Part shown: piece by piece, positions 1 through 6,016 of the stretch
Position numbering within the stretch: the stretch's first letter is position 1
Layout: every line of letters starts with the position of its first letter
Assembly (NCBI GenBank): GCA_031257795.1
Contig: JAIRNW010000052.1
Location: 1 to 14,381 of the forward strand
DNA from: Holosporales bacterium
GTDB taxonomy: Bacteria; Pseudomonadota; Alphaproteobacteria; BNTO01
Direction: 5' to 3'
Length of the DNA stretch: 14,381 nucleotides
Program-made: the position numbers and the translations under genes
Notes under the pieces: generated by a model
Told to the model about the DNA's origin: nothing
The model's database searches: none
What the model saw: only the letters and a program-made list of their open reading frames with translations

Positions 1-258
1 AATGAATATACTAAGAATCAAAAAAGTGAAAAACATTAGGAGGACAATAGTAAGGAATAGTATAGATTTTGATCTCTTCTTGAGCACCCATGTTCAATAT
101 CTGTAGGAAACCGCCCTGGAGTAGTAACAGAGTTATAACAAGAATTTGTAAAGTCTGTTGAACCCTAACATCGTTTGTGCGACGTGCTTATAGCTAAACG
201 AGTTGAGAACCCATCACTCCTCGTATTTCATCGCTAGTACTTGTCAAATTCAGAACTT
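1..258. other. Gene-free AT-rich upstream region
   Basis: I see no supported gene here. The longest open stretches on either strand are under about 60 codons and lack a credible start with a ribosome binding site. One minus-strand stretch covering roughly the first 175 bases would encode a hydrophobic peptide, but it has no start codon in a sensible place. The segment may be the spacer behind an upstream gene outside the window. Nothing resembling an RNA gene or a terminator with a T-run was found. Confidence 0.5.
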
Positions 259-286
259 TTGCAACAGCGGCTATTTCAGATATAAT
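259..286 (+). promoter_or_regulatory. Candidate sigma70-type promoter of atpH-atpA
   Basis: A TTGCAA -35-like hexamer (259-264) is followed after 16 bp by a perfect TATAAT -10 (281-286). Transcription would start near 293, giving a leader of about 70 nt before the atpH start and placing the hairpin at 300-334 almost at the mRNA 5' end. The hexamers are seen directly; promoter activity is inferred. Confidence 0.6.
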
Positions 287-299
287 TCTGTAGAAAATC

Positions 300-334
300 C
301 GGCAAGCTCGCCTTAGTTTAGGACGAGTGTGCCG
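300..334 (+). promoter_or_regulatory. 5'-leader stem-loop ahead of atpH
   Basis: CGGCA (300-304) pairs with TGCCG (330-334), CTCG (307-310) with CGAG (324-327) and CCT (311-313) with AGG (320-322). These helices are separated by a small AG/TG internal loop and one bulged A, with a 6-nt apical loop. No T-run follows, so it is not an intrinsic terminator. Because it would start within about 10 nt of the predicted transcription start, it may protect the mRNA 5' end or modulate atpH expression. That role is inferred. Confidence 0.5.
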
Positions 335-363
335 TAAGCTGTTCTCGAAGAGTTAAAGAAAGA

Positions 364-966
364 ATGAAAAATGGCGTTCCCACGGTAAAACTCCAAACAG
401 AAAGGCCCTTCATTGTGGCCATGTGCAGTTCCATCGCCGGAAGGTACGCCTTGGCCATCTTCAAGGCCGCCGTACAGCGCGGAGCCGTTACAGAGATCGT
501 GGACGAAGTGCGCGTTATCTCTAAAATTTTGGAAAAAGGCCAGCCCTTCAGGATCGTCCTAATACGCAGATTACAAAAGCGCATCAAGCCACGATGGATC
601 GGGGACTTTTGGAAATTTGTGGGGATCAGCGATAGTACGTTACGGTTTTTGTCTTTGGTGGCCCGCAATCGTAGGGTGGACCTGTTGCCGGACATTGTGC
701 GATTGTTGGGCAGACTTACCAATGACTACCTTGGCCAGGAGGATATCTACGTGTATACGGCCAGCGAGATTGCTGCTGAAGATAAGCAAAAAATTTACGA
801 GAAGCTATCGACAATTTTTCGGAAAAAGTTGAATATAACGTTTGAGATCAGAGCGACTATTCTTGGCGGCTTCATAGCCCAAACCGACAGCGTCACAATA
901 GACGTTAGTGTGAGCCACCAAATAGAGCGCTTTGCAGAGGCTGCAAGAAGCTACATTGAAACTTAA
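364..966 (+). CDS. atpH: F0F1 ATP synthase subunit delta (OSCP-like)
   Basis: This is the delta subunit of F-type ATP synthase, the peripheral-stalk cap that ties F1 (through alpha) to the b subunits in the inner membrane. The N-terminal region carries the family block SSIAGRYALAIFKAA (from about residue 22). The C-terminal end carries the delta signature beginning GGFIAQTDSVTIDVS (GG at residues 168-169). At 200 residues it is slightly longer than the usual 180-186. A second ATG at 421 (residue 20) would sit close to the conserved block and give a more typical length; neither ATG has a strong Shine-Dalgarno. The 364 ATG is preceded by a weak purine tract AAAGAAAG and I keep it with reservation. 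atpA follows after 93 nt, the normal alphaproteobacterial order. The promoter at 259-286 probably drives both genes. Confidence 0.92.
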   Translation: MKNGVPTVKLQTERPFIVAMCSSIAGRYALAIFKAAVQRGAVTEIVDEVRVISKILEKGQPFRIVLIRRLQKRIKPRWIGDFWKFVGISDSTLRFLSLVARNRRVDLLPDIVRLLGRLTNDYLGQEDIYVYTASEIAAEDKQKIYEKLSTIFRKKLNITFEIRATILGGFIAQTDSVTIDVSVSHQIERFAEAARSYIET

Positions 967-1059
967 TATATGCCAAGCCACAAAAAGTTTGTGGGTTCGT
1001 TCCGTATCACCGATCCCCGAAAACTTTCGAGGACTAGGTATACAAGGAGAATAATAGTA
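967..1059 (+). promoter_or_regulatory. atpH-atpA intercistronic spacer with two hairpins
   Basis: The 93-nt spacer contains a perfect 7-bp hairpin, CCACAAA (978-984) with TTTGTGG (988-994). A second hairpin at 1015-1032 (CCCCGAA with TTCGAGG) has one mismatch. Neither has a T-run. AAGGAGA (1044-1050) is a strong ribosome binding site 9 nt before the atpA ATG. The spacer is also open in the atpA frame from an ATG at 970, but the hairpins, the RBS and family length favour 1060 as the start. The hairpins could mark an mRNA processing or translational control site (inference). Confidence 0.45.
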
Positions 1060-2610
1060 ATGAAAGCAAGAGTATCTGAAATCTCGGAATTCCTGAAGAA
1101 ACAAATAGAGGGCTTTAAGCCAACCGCCGACGTATACGAAAACGGCGTCATCCTATCCGTTAGCGACGGCGTGGCGCGCGTCCAGGGCCTAGACAACATT
1201 TGCTCCGGAGAGTGGGTTGACTGCCTCTCCTCACAAACCGGCGGAATCGTCAAGGGAATGGCCTCCAACCTCGAAGCTGACAACGTTGGCATAGTGCTAA
1301 TAGGGCAAGATCGCGATATCGAAGAGGGAGATATCGTCCGTCGCACAAACCGCATCCTAGACGCCCCCGTCGGCGAAGGATTGCTCGGAAGAGTTGTCAA
1401 CGCGCTCGGGGAACCCATAGACGGCAAGGGGCCGCTGGTTAACGTCGGCATATCTCCGATCGAGAGGCGGGCCCCCGGCATCATCGAGCGCAAAACCGTA
1501 TGCGAACCAATGCAAACAGGAATCAAAGTCATCGACAGCCTCATCCCAATAGGGCGCGGGCAACGCGAGCTGGTGATAGGCGACAGACAAACAGGAAAGA
1601 CGGCAATCGCCCTCGACGCCATCATAAACCAACGGCAAGCGCACGAAGACGGAGACAAAGCCAATCAAATCTTTTGCGTGTACGTTGCTATCGGCCAAAA
1701 ACAATCGTCAGTTGCGCGATTCGTCAAGACGCTGGAGAATTATAATGCGATGGCGTACTCCGTGGTTGTTGTTGCGACGGCGTCTGAGCCGGCGGCTATG
1801 CAATATTTAGCCCCGTACACGGGTTGTGCGATCGGGGAATTTTTCCGAGACAGAGGCCAACACGCCCTAGTGGTGTATGATGATTTATCAAAACACGCGG
1901 TCGCTTACAGGCAGATGTCATTGCTTTTGCGCAGGCCGCCAGGGCGCGAGGCCTACCCGGGCGACGTGTTTTACCTGCACTCCAGGCTGTTGGAGCGGGC
2001 CGCCAAAATGAGCGACGAGTGCTTGGGTGGCTCGCTTACGGCGATACCGATTATAGAAACGCAGGCCGGGGACATTTCAGCGTACATCCCAACGAATGTT
2101 ATCTCTATAACGGATGGCCAGATTTTCCTTGATACAGACTTGTTTTATCAGGGAATTCGGCCGGCTGTTAATGTGGGGATTTCGGTTAGCCGCGTCGGCT
2201 CGCGCGCGCAAACAAAATCCATGAAGGCGACGTCCGGGCATATCAAGCTGGAGCTCGCGCAGTATCGGGAAATGGCGGTTTTCTCGCAATTTTCCTCGGA
2301 TTTAGACGAAACGACGAAGGGATTCTTGGCGAAGGGTGAGCGGCTTACCGAGATTTTGAAGCAACCTCAATACCAGCCGTTAACTAACGCTGAGCAGGTG
2401 GCGATTATTTACCTTGGCGTGCACGGGTATCTGGACGAGCTTGAGATTGGTGATATCTCGCAATTCGAGAGGGAGTATTTGCGGTTGTTGAAGGCAAAAC
2501 CGCATTTGCTCAAGCTTTTTGATGAAAGCATTGATACGGCGGAACAGCGTGACGAGCTTAATTCGTTTATACGCAGTTGTCTGGAATCGTATATAGCCAA
2601 TCACAAGTGA
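1060..2610 (+). CDS. atpA: F0F1 ATP synthase subunit alpha
   Basis: This is the 516-residue alpha subunit of the F1 catalytic head, carrying the non-catalytic nucleotide sites. The Walker A motif is GDRQTGKT (residues 174-181). The VVYDDLSKHAVAYRQMSLLL and RRPPGREAYPGDVFYLHSRL blocks are intact. The VSRVGSRAQTKSMK segment supplies the arginine finger (R378) that reaches into the neighbouring beta site. The start at 1060 fits the family N-terminus (MKARVSEISEFLKKQIEGF) and has AAGGAGA at good spacing. The last codons (about YIANHK) and the TGA are encoded by one arm of a 20-bp perfect inverted repeat whose other arm lies at 2843-2862, so the C-terminal tail may have been touched by repeat insertion. 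Normally atpG follows; here repeats and an unrelated gene follow. Codon endings drift from C-rich in the first third to T/G-rich later. Confidence 0.98.
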   Translation: MKARVSEISEFLKKQIEGFKPTADVYENGVILSVSDGVARVQGLDNICSGEWVDCLSSQTGGIVKGMASNLEADNVGIVLIGQDRDIEEGDIVRRTNRILDAPVGEGLLGRVVNALGEPIDGKGPLVNVGISPIERRAPGIIERKTVCEPMQTGIKVIDSLIPIGRGQRELVIGDRQTGKTAIALDAIINQRQAHEDGDKANQIFCVYVAIGQKQSSVARFVKTLENYNAMAYSVVVVATASEPAAMQYLAPYTGCAIGEFFRDRGQHALVVYDDLSKHAVAYRQMSLLLRRPPGREAYPGDVFYLHSRLLERAAKMSDECLGGSLTAIPIIETQAGDISAYIPTNVISITDGQIFLDTDLFYQGIRPAVNVGISVSRVGSRAQTKSMKATSGHIKLELAQYREMAVFSQFSSDLDETTKGFLAKGERLTEILKQPQYQPLTNAEQVAIIYLGVHGYLDELEIGDISQFEREYLRLLKAKPHLLKLFDESIDTAEQRDELNSFIRSCLESYIANHK

Positions 2611-2614
2611 ACTG

Positions 2615-2727
2615 TGGGTACGTCGATCCGGTGCTCGAATGCTCACGTACATCTAAGTACACTCCGCTTTTGTGCTCCGTGTCTCCTTCCAAAAATTCTG
2701 ATTTTGAAGAGTTTGGAAAGAGGTCCA
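2615..2727 (-). repeat. R1 element, copy 1 (truncated, minus orientation)
   Basis: This is the reverse complement of the R1 element seen intact at 4942-5087 and 13061-13206. It retains one terminal inverted repeat (2698-2727, ending GAAAGAGGTCCA) and the internal core, including GCTCCGTGTCTCCTTCC and GTGCTCGAATGCTCACGTAC. It stops at TGGGTACGTC, so it lacks the roughly 33 bp holding the other terminus. The break is only a few bases from the atpA stop codon. Confidence 0.8.
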
Positions 2728-2730
2728 TTT

Positions 2731-2837
2731 AGTACACTCCGCTTCCGCGCTCCGTTTCTCCTGGAAAATCCTTAAATTAAATCTTATGTCAACGGGTTCT
2801 GAGTACAGCTCAGCGGCTGCGCTCCGTGTCTCCTGCC
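2731..2837 (-). repeat. Two partial R1-core fragments
   Basis: Two degenerate pieces of the R1 core lie in the same orientation as copy 1. The one at 2731-2765 contains AGTACACTCCGCTTCCGCGC and CTCCGTTTCTCCTGGA. The one at 2801-2837 contains GCGGCTGCGCTCCGTGTCTC. They are separated by an R2 copy (2764-2800). In both fragments the stretch corresponding to GTACnCTCCGC and GCTCCGTGTCTCCT is best preserved, while the terminal inverted repeats are missing. Confidence 0.65.
2764..2800 (+). repeat. R2 dispersed repeat, copy a
   Basis: This 37-bp stretch starts GAAAATCCTTAAATTAAATC and continues TTATGTCAACGGGTTCT. Closely related copies lie at 5750-5785 and 12384-12421 (plus orientation) and at 12815-12838 and 5669-5695 (minus orientation). 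The strongest shared core is AAATCTTATGTCAACGGGTT. Its function is unknown. It is always intergenic here and always next to other mobile debris or gene ends. Confidence 0.7.
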
Positions 2838-2891
2838 AACAATTCACTTGTGATTGGCTATAAGCAGAGTAGCTGAATATTAAATTTCTAT

Positions 2892-2923
2892 TTGCAATGC
2901 ATACAAAAATGCAATACTATAAA
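2892..2923 (+). promoter_or_regulatory. Possible promoter of the metallophosphoesterase gene
   Basis: TTGCAA (2892-2897) is followed after 17 bp by TACTAT (2915-2920). An overlapping TATAAA (2918-2923) would need a 20-bp spacer. The same -35 hexamer TTGCAA is seen before atpH and before the giant LRR gene. The region is very AT-rich, so chance matches are likely and the call is tentative. Confidence 0.4.
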
Positions 2924-2952
2924 TACTATAGAAGTTTTTTGCAAATTGAACA

Positions 2953-4863
2953 ATGTATAGAAAATCATTAAATATTTTATTTGGGCTATCCTGTTTAGCT
3001 TTCTTTTCCGCAGAAGTTGAAGCAACACACCATCCGTCGCCACAACCTGGTCAAACAAACGTTGCAGTAAATAGTAAGGGGAATCTGCATCTTCCAGGGA
3101 AGCCAAATATTCGATTCAACGAGTCGCATCTAAACGACACTACAACATCTGAAAGAGAGGCAGTTATCGTCCCTAATCACGCACCTCCTATAAAAAATAT
3201 GAGAGTGGGCGGGCCATGTGTCCAAGTTGGCAAGCCCTTATACGAACATCAGGTTATAGGTTTAGCTGATTTGCACACTGACAGGGAATATTTTGGACCG
3301 GACGTCCGTAACAGTTTATTAGAGCTCATCAACGCCATCATCCAGAATAATGGTGATAGAAATGTTTGTGTGATAGCGGGAGATTGTGCTCAAAGGAGAG
3401 ACGAACAACCTGATAAATTGCACAGAACTGATAAATTGTCCGGAGCAGCAATGGAGGACTTTTTGAGAAAGCTGAGAAAGAAGTTTGGTACACGCCTTTT
3501 TGTTGGTCTTGGAAATCACGATACACAAATACCATCTGAATTTTATGCATTTTTGGAAACCTTAGGCGAATTAGAAATAACAGTGCTAACCTCAATGAGA
3601 GGTTTTTTTAGTGAAGAAGTCCCATCCTGGGACAGTTTTCATGGTAGAAAACTCTGTAATATTACAGATTACGCCATATGCAACGGTATTCTGCTCTTCC
3701 CATTTTGTTTCAATTTTGCTAACGGTGGGGGGTTTGGAGATTTCTCTGGAGTCTTCACACTAAAAGCTGAAAGGGCGCTGCTGAACATTGAAAGAGATGG
3801 ATACGAAAGATCAGGCAAACCTTATAGTCTGAGGTACAACTACGACGCTCCCCACGAAAAGCCTTATTATCGTTTTGCAGAGTGGTTGCAAAGATGTATG
3901 GATGCCGGGGAGCAAAATAATTGGCAAGGGGATTGGCAGGGAGAACAGCCAGGAGCGCCGAATATTCTCGTGCTGGATTGGTTGAAAAAATTCAAAAAAG
4001 CCGTGAGGGAGCTTGAAAGAGTGCAACAACAGCTAGGAAATACAACAGGCAAATTGGATGTAGTTTTTGTAGTTCATGACTACTACTTACATTTTCTAGA
4101 TTTCTTGGAGCGAGCATCACAAATAGATCCAAAAGGTCTAGGAATAGATCCAAGTCTTTTGCGGCGTTTGAATGTGGTTGCGGTCTGCGGGCACAGTCAT
4201 AAGTTATACAGTTCGAAAAAAGATATTTACATCACGGCATCTGACGGTAGTGTAGTGCCCGTTCCTGCTATACTAGGTGGACCTGGATTTTATGGAAATG
4301 GGGTTTGGACCGCAAATTTGGATTGGAACGGGGATGCTCTTCCCAAAACGTCAACGGCTGATTCTGAACCAAAGGTTTGGAGCGCGAAAAGAGTTCCGGG
4401 GGCAGATCGGGTAGCGGCACCTGAAATTACGATACGTTCTGGCCATCCTTTAGCGCATGAACTGAAACAATTAATAGGTCTCCTGTCCAGCGGGGCTGAA
4501 ACGCAATTGGCAATGGTACGGGAGTTCGTAGAAGAGTTTTGTAATAAGGTTGTATGGTGGTTAATGACAAATGGGCGGCAGGCCTATGACAATTGGTTTG
4601 CTATGCACCCAGGGCTGTTCTGGTTTGTTCGGATGGCTAATCAAAAAGGGAGGGGGGCCGAGCTTTTGGAACTAATTCGCAGATTTTCAAATGTGCCATG
4701 CACGTGTTTGAGAGGCTGGTTCTCTACTGATGCGGAAGGGCACATTGTGTATAATGTTGGGCTTAGAGGTGGTCTGAATGTGAAAGAGGGGCTAAATGTC
4801 CTTACAAAATCTGAATGCCGCTATGGCTATGCAGAACTGGCCAGTGGGCAATGTCCAAGTTAA
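2953..4863 (+). CDS. Secreted calcineurin-like metallophosphoesterase
   Basis: This 636-residue protein starts with a clear Sec signal peptide (positive MYRK, hydrophobic core, likely cleavage after FFSAEVEA near residue 24). The dinuclear-metal phosphoesterase motifs appear in order: GLADLHTD (D106, H108), IAGDCAQR (D144), GLGNHDTQ (N188, H189, D190), VVHDYY (H375) and VCGHSHK (H414, H416). It is therefore a probably active hydrolase of phosphomono- or phosphodiesters in the periplasm or outside the cell; the substrate cannot be told. About 160 residues between the GNHD and HD motifs, and about 200 residues after GHSH, match no domain I recognise. The ATG at 2953 lacks a strong Shine-Dalgarno but is positioned perfectly for the signal peptide. 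It stands alone between repeats, apparently with its own promoter. An exported enzyme acting on host or scavenged phosphate compounds fits an intracellular lifestyle (inference). Confidence 0.85.
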   Translation: MYRKSLNILFGLSCLAFFSAEVEATHHPSPQPGQTNVAVNSKGNLHLPGKPNIRFNESHLNDTTTSEREAVIVPNHAPPIKNMRVGGPCVQVGKPLYEHQVIGLADLHTDREYFGPDVRNSLLELINAIIQNNGDRNVCVIAGDCAQRRDEQPDKLHRTDKLSGAAMEDFLRKLRKKFGTRLFVGLGNHDTQIPSEFYAFLETLGELEITVLTSMRGFFSEEVPSWDSFHGRKLCNITDYAICNGILLFPFCFNFANGGGFGDFSGVFTLKAERALLNIERDGYERSGKPYSLRYNYDAPHEKPYYRFAEWLQRCMDAGEQNNWQGDWQGEQPGAPNILVLDWLKKFKKAVRELERVQQQLGNTTGKLDVVFVVHDYYLHFLDFLERASQIDPKGLGIDPSLLRRLNVVAVCGHSHKLYSSKKDIYITASDGSVVPVPAILGGPGFYGNGVWTANLDWNGDALPKTSTADSEPKVWSAKRVPGADRVAAPEITIRSGHPLAHELKQLIGLLSSGAETQLAMVREFVEEFCNKVVWWLMTNGRQAYDNWFAMHPGLFWFVRMANQKGRGAELLELIRRFSNVPCTCLRGWFSTDAEGHIVYNVGLRGGLNVKEGLNVLTKSECRYGYAELASGQCPS

Positions 4864-4941
4864 GTTTATGGTCGCTTATTGTGTAAACTATTAATTGGTG
4901 TTTTGTGGCATTTTTATCTAACAATGAACAGGGCTTTTCAC

Positions 4942-5087
4942 TGGACCTCTTTCGAAACCTTCAAAATCAGAATTTTGGGAAGGAGACACGGAGCACAGAA
5001 GCGGAGCGTACCTAGATGTACGTGAGCATTCGAGCACCGGATTGACGTACCCAAGAACTGATTTTGAAGAGTTTGGAAAGAGGTCCA
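4942..5087 (+). mobile_element. R1 MITE-like palindromic element, copy 2 (intact)
   Basis: This 146-bp element has terminal inverted repeats of about 30 bp. The left end is TGGACCTCTTTCGAAACC then TTCAAAATCAG; the right end, as the reverse complement, is TGGACCTCTTTCCAAACT then CTTCAAAATCAG. Only a few mismatches and one single-base indel separate them. The interior contains GGAGACACGGAGCACAGAAG and two GTAC-bounded segments. By eye it differs from copy 3 (13061-13206) at only five positions and has exactly the same length, which suggests recent movement. It encodes no protein. ACT borders both ends in copies 2 and 3 and may be a 3-bp target duplication or part of the element. Confidence 0.85.
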
Positions 5088-5185
5088 CTATGAACCTCGA
5101 TACACAGAGCGGTTGTTGCCGATGTGGATGCAACAGACGTCCTCCAAAATCTTGATTTTTATGGTGATGTGGCCTTGCCGTGCAC

Positions 5186-5209
5186 AGTGCGGCGTCTCCA
5201 GCCGCAACT
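5186..5209 (+). other. GC-rich stem-loop
   Basis: AGTGCGGC (5186-5193) pairs with GCCGCAACT (5201-5209) as eight base pairs with one bulged A and a GTCTCCA loop. It lies in an otherwise AT-rich spacer. A T-run occurs only about 15 nt further on, so terminator function is doubtful. It may be a remnant of a structured RNA or mobile element. Confidence 0.4.
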
Positions 5210-5316
5210 AGTGGCCTGGTATATTTTTAGCTCCTGGCTTAACGGCGTTAGTATTTTCTTAAGCATTTTACAATACCATCTACAAAGTGAGAGGAATGCT
5301 TTTATTGGAGGGTACT

Positions 5317-5544
5317 ATGAATAGTCCTTTGAAACTGTTTGGATCTACTGTTTTTCTTTGTTCTTTTATGTTAGTTAACAATGGAATTGCTGACGTTGTA
5401 GAGGGTGGCCCAGTAGATTTTAGGGGCTTGCTTGGCGAAGACGACGGATCTGTTTTTGAACCATTAGGGTTTCCGGGCGAGGAGTTTGATGTGGAAGATA
5501 AGCTTGAAGCTATTGTAGAAACACCAGGTGCAGAAGATGCATGA
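5317..5544 (+). CDS. Small secreted acidic protein, function unknown
   Basis: The start at 5317 is chosen because GGAGGG (5307-5312) lies just upstream and the protein then begins with a compact signal peptide: MNSPLKLFGSTVFLCSFML, with cleavage probably near NNGIA. GTG 5287 and ATG 5296 are in-frame alternatives without that advantage. The product is 75 residues. The mature part is about 50 residues, strongly acidic and cysteine-free, with a Gly/Asp/Glu-rich composition (GEDDGS, PGEEFDVEDKLEAIVE). I recognise no family. It is followed by a likely intrinsic terminator, so it appears to be a monocistronic unit. It could be a small exported effector or binding protein. The ribosome binding site and signal peptide argue that it is real, but it could also be the start of a decayed larger gene. 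Confidence 0.6.
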   Translation: MNSPLKLFGSTVFLCSFMLVNNGIADVVEGGPVDFRGLLGEDDGSVFEPLGFPGEEFDVEDKLEAIVETPGAEDA

Positions 5545-5594
5545 GATGTTGTAGCACAATAAGCATAAGACCCCGTTGACATATACTCATCTCA

Positions 5595-5615
5595 CCTGAC
5601 TCTCAGGAATTTTTT
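5595..5615 (+). terminator. Probable intrinsic terminator after the small acidic protein
   Basis: CCTGA (5595-5599) and TCAGG (5603-5607) form a perfect 5-bp stem with a CTC loop. This is followed by AA and a run of six T (5610-5615). The stem is short, so strength is uncertain, but the geometry and its position 50 nt after the stop codon are right. Confidence 0.55.
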
Positions 5616-5668
5616 CTAGGTGGATCGCGGTCTACGAGTCGAAAAAATCCTGGTTTTCATGTTCGAAA

Positions 5669-5785
5669 TGTATAAGATTTAGATTGAGGATTTTTTAGGA
5701 GAAACTGAGTGTCCTAAACGTACAGGAGTTTCGAACCGGATTCGACGCAGAAAAGACCAATTTAAATCTTATGGCAACGGGTTCT
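5669..5785. repeat. Inverted pair of R2 copies
   Basis: The minus copy at 5669-5695 (core ATAAGATTTAGATTGAGG) and the plus copy at 5750-5785 (AATTTAAATCTTATGGCAAC, then GGGTTCT) face each other. 5672-5686 and 5758-5772 are complementary over 14 of 15 bases and enclose the TTTAGGA/TCCTAAA hairpin. A possible further scrap lies at 5570-5583 (ACCCCGTTGACATA). Confidence 0.55.
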
Positions 5786-5880
5786 TACCTGGTAGGAGTT
5801 TCGTAACGCCAGCTGGATGTGGTTTCCGTTTGTAATGCCGAGGGCGCCTAAGCAGATCTAGCGCTGAATGACGTACCCGG

Positions 5881-5949
5881 GAGCCGTATGCCTTAATAGG
5901 GCGCGTACGGTTCTGTGGAGGGGCGGCAGCGGAAACGCTAGTCGCCCAC
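5881..5949 (+). mobile_element. Group II intron 3' remnant (domains V and VI)
   Basis: 5881-5913 has the conserved domain V form. It begins GAGCCGTATGCC and ends GCGTACGGTTC, so GAGCCGTA pairs with TACGGTTC with a CG bulge, and the catalytic AGC triad is present. The upper helix is imperfect and the usual GNRA loop is not kept. Domain VI follows: GGGCGGCAGCG (5921-5931), a GAAA tetraloop, then CGCT, a bulged A at 5940, and GTCGCCC (5941-5947). The bulged A is the expected lariat branch point, and AC at 5948-5949 fits the 3' end of these introns. Domains I-IV and the maturase/reverse transcriptase are missing, so this is a 5'-truncated, immobile remnant. It lies directly upstream of the giant LRR gene's promoter. 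Confidence 0.85.
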
Positions 5950-5968
5950 TTGGCTAAAGTAGTAATGT

Positions 5969-5996
5969 TTGCAATTATTGGAATATAGGATATAAG
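5969..5996 (+). promoter_or_regulatory. Candidate promoter of the giant LRR gene
   Basis: TTGCAA (5969-5974), a 16-bp spacer and TATAAG (5991-5996) match the atpH promoter layout. Transcription would begin near 6003, leaving a very short leader before the ATG at 6017. It lies just 3' of the intron remnant. The promoter is inferred from the hexamers alone. Confidence 0.45.
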
Positions 5997-6016
5997 GCGG
6001 ATGGGATTGGTCTAAA

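Larger units (their letters stand above)
2592..2862. repeat. 20-bp perfect inverted repeat bracketing a repeat cluster after atpA
   Basis: The left arm 2592-2611 (TATAGCCAATCACAAGTGAA) is exactly complementary to the right arm 2843-2862. The left arm overlaps the last six atpA codons and the stop. Identity stops abruptly just outside the arms. Between them lie a truncated R1 element (2615-2727), two R1-core fragments and an R2 copy. The structure looks like an insertion, or a chain of insertions, accompanied by an inverted duplication of the gene end. Alternatively the arms are termini of a larger composite element that replaced the atpA tail. A transcript could also form a long-range stem here. 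Confidence 0.8.
4864..5316. other. Intergenic region with R1 copy 2 and a GC-rich hairpin
   Basis: No convincing gene lies between the phosphoesterase stop and the small acidic protein. The region holds R1 copy 2 (4942-5087) and a GC-rich hairpin at 5186-5209. A plus-strand frame from 5124 to 5324 could encode 66 residues, but it has no ribosome binding site, runs through the hairpin and ends inside the next gene's start region. A weak -10-like TACAAT (5269-5274) lies before the 5317 start, without a good -35. Confidence 0.5.
5545..5880. other. Intergenic region with terminator and R2 debris
   Basis: No gene is supported here. The region contains a short intrinsic terminator (5595-5615) and two inverted R2 copies (5669-5695 minus, 5750-5785 plus). 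Between those copies is a 7-bp hairpin, TTTAGGA (5694-5700) with TCCTAAA (5712-5718). The last part, just before domain V, may be residual group II intron sequence. I could not find an intron 5' end of the GUGYG type or any reverse-transcriptase coding stretch. Confidence 0.5.

Noticed and set aside
970..1059. Extended AtpA start at 970
   Set aside because: It adds 30 residues absent from the family, and a strong AAGGAGA supports the start at 1060.
963..1664. 233-codon minus-strand frame opposite atpA
   Set aside because: atpA is unambiguous. The reverse frame is a composition shadow rich in Ser/Pro with no family features.
4866..4895. AGTTTA/TAAACT inverted repeat after the phosphoesterase gene
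   Set aside because: AT-only short stem with a long loop and no T-run; not a credible terminator.
5124..5324. 66-codon plus frame between R1 copy 2 and the small acidic protein
   Set aside because: No RBS; it crosses a GC-rich hairpin and overlaps the better-supported start at 5317.
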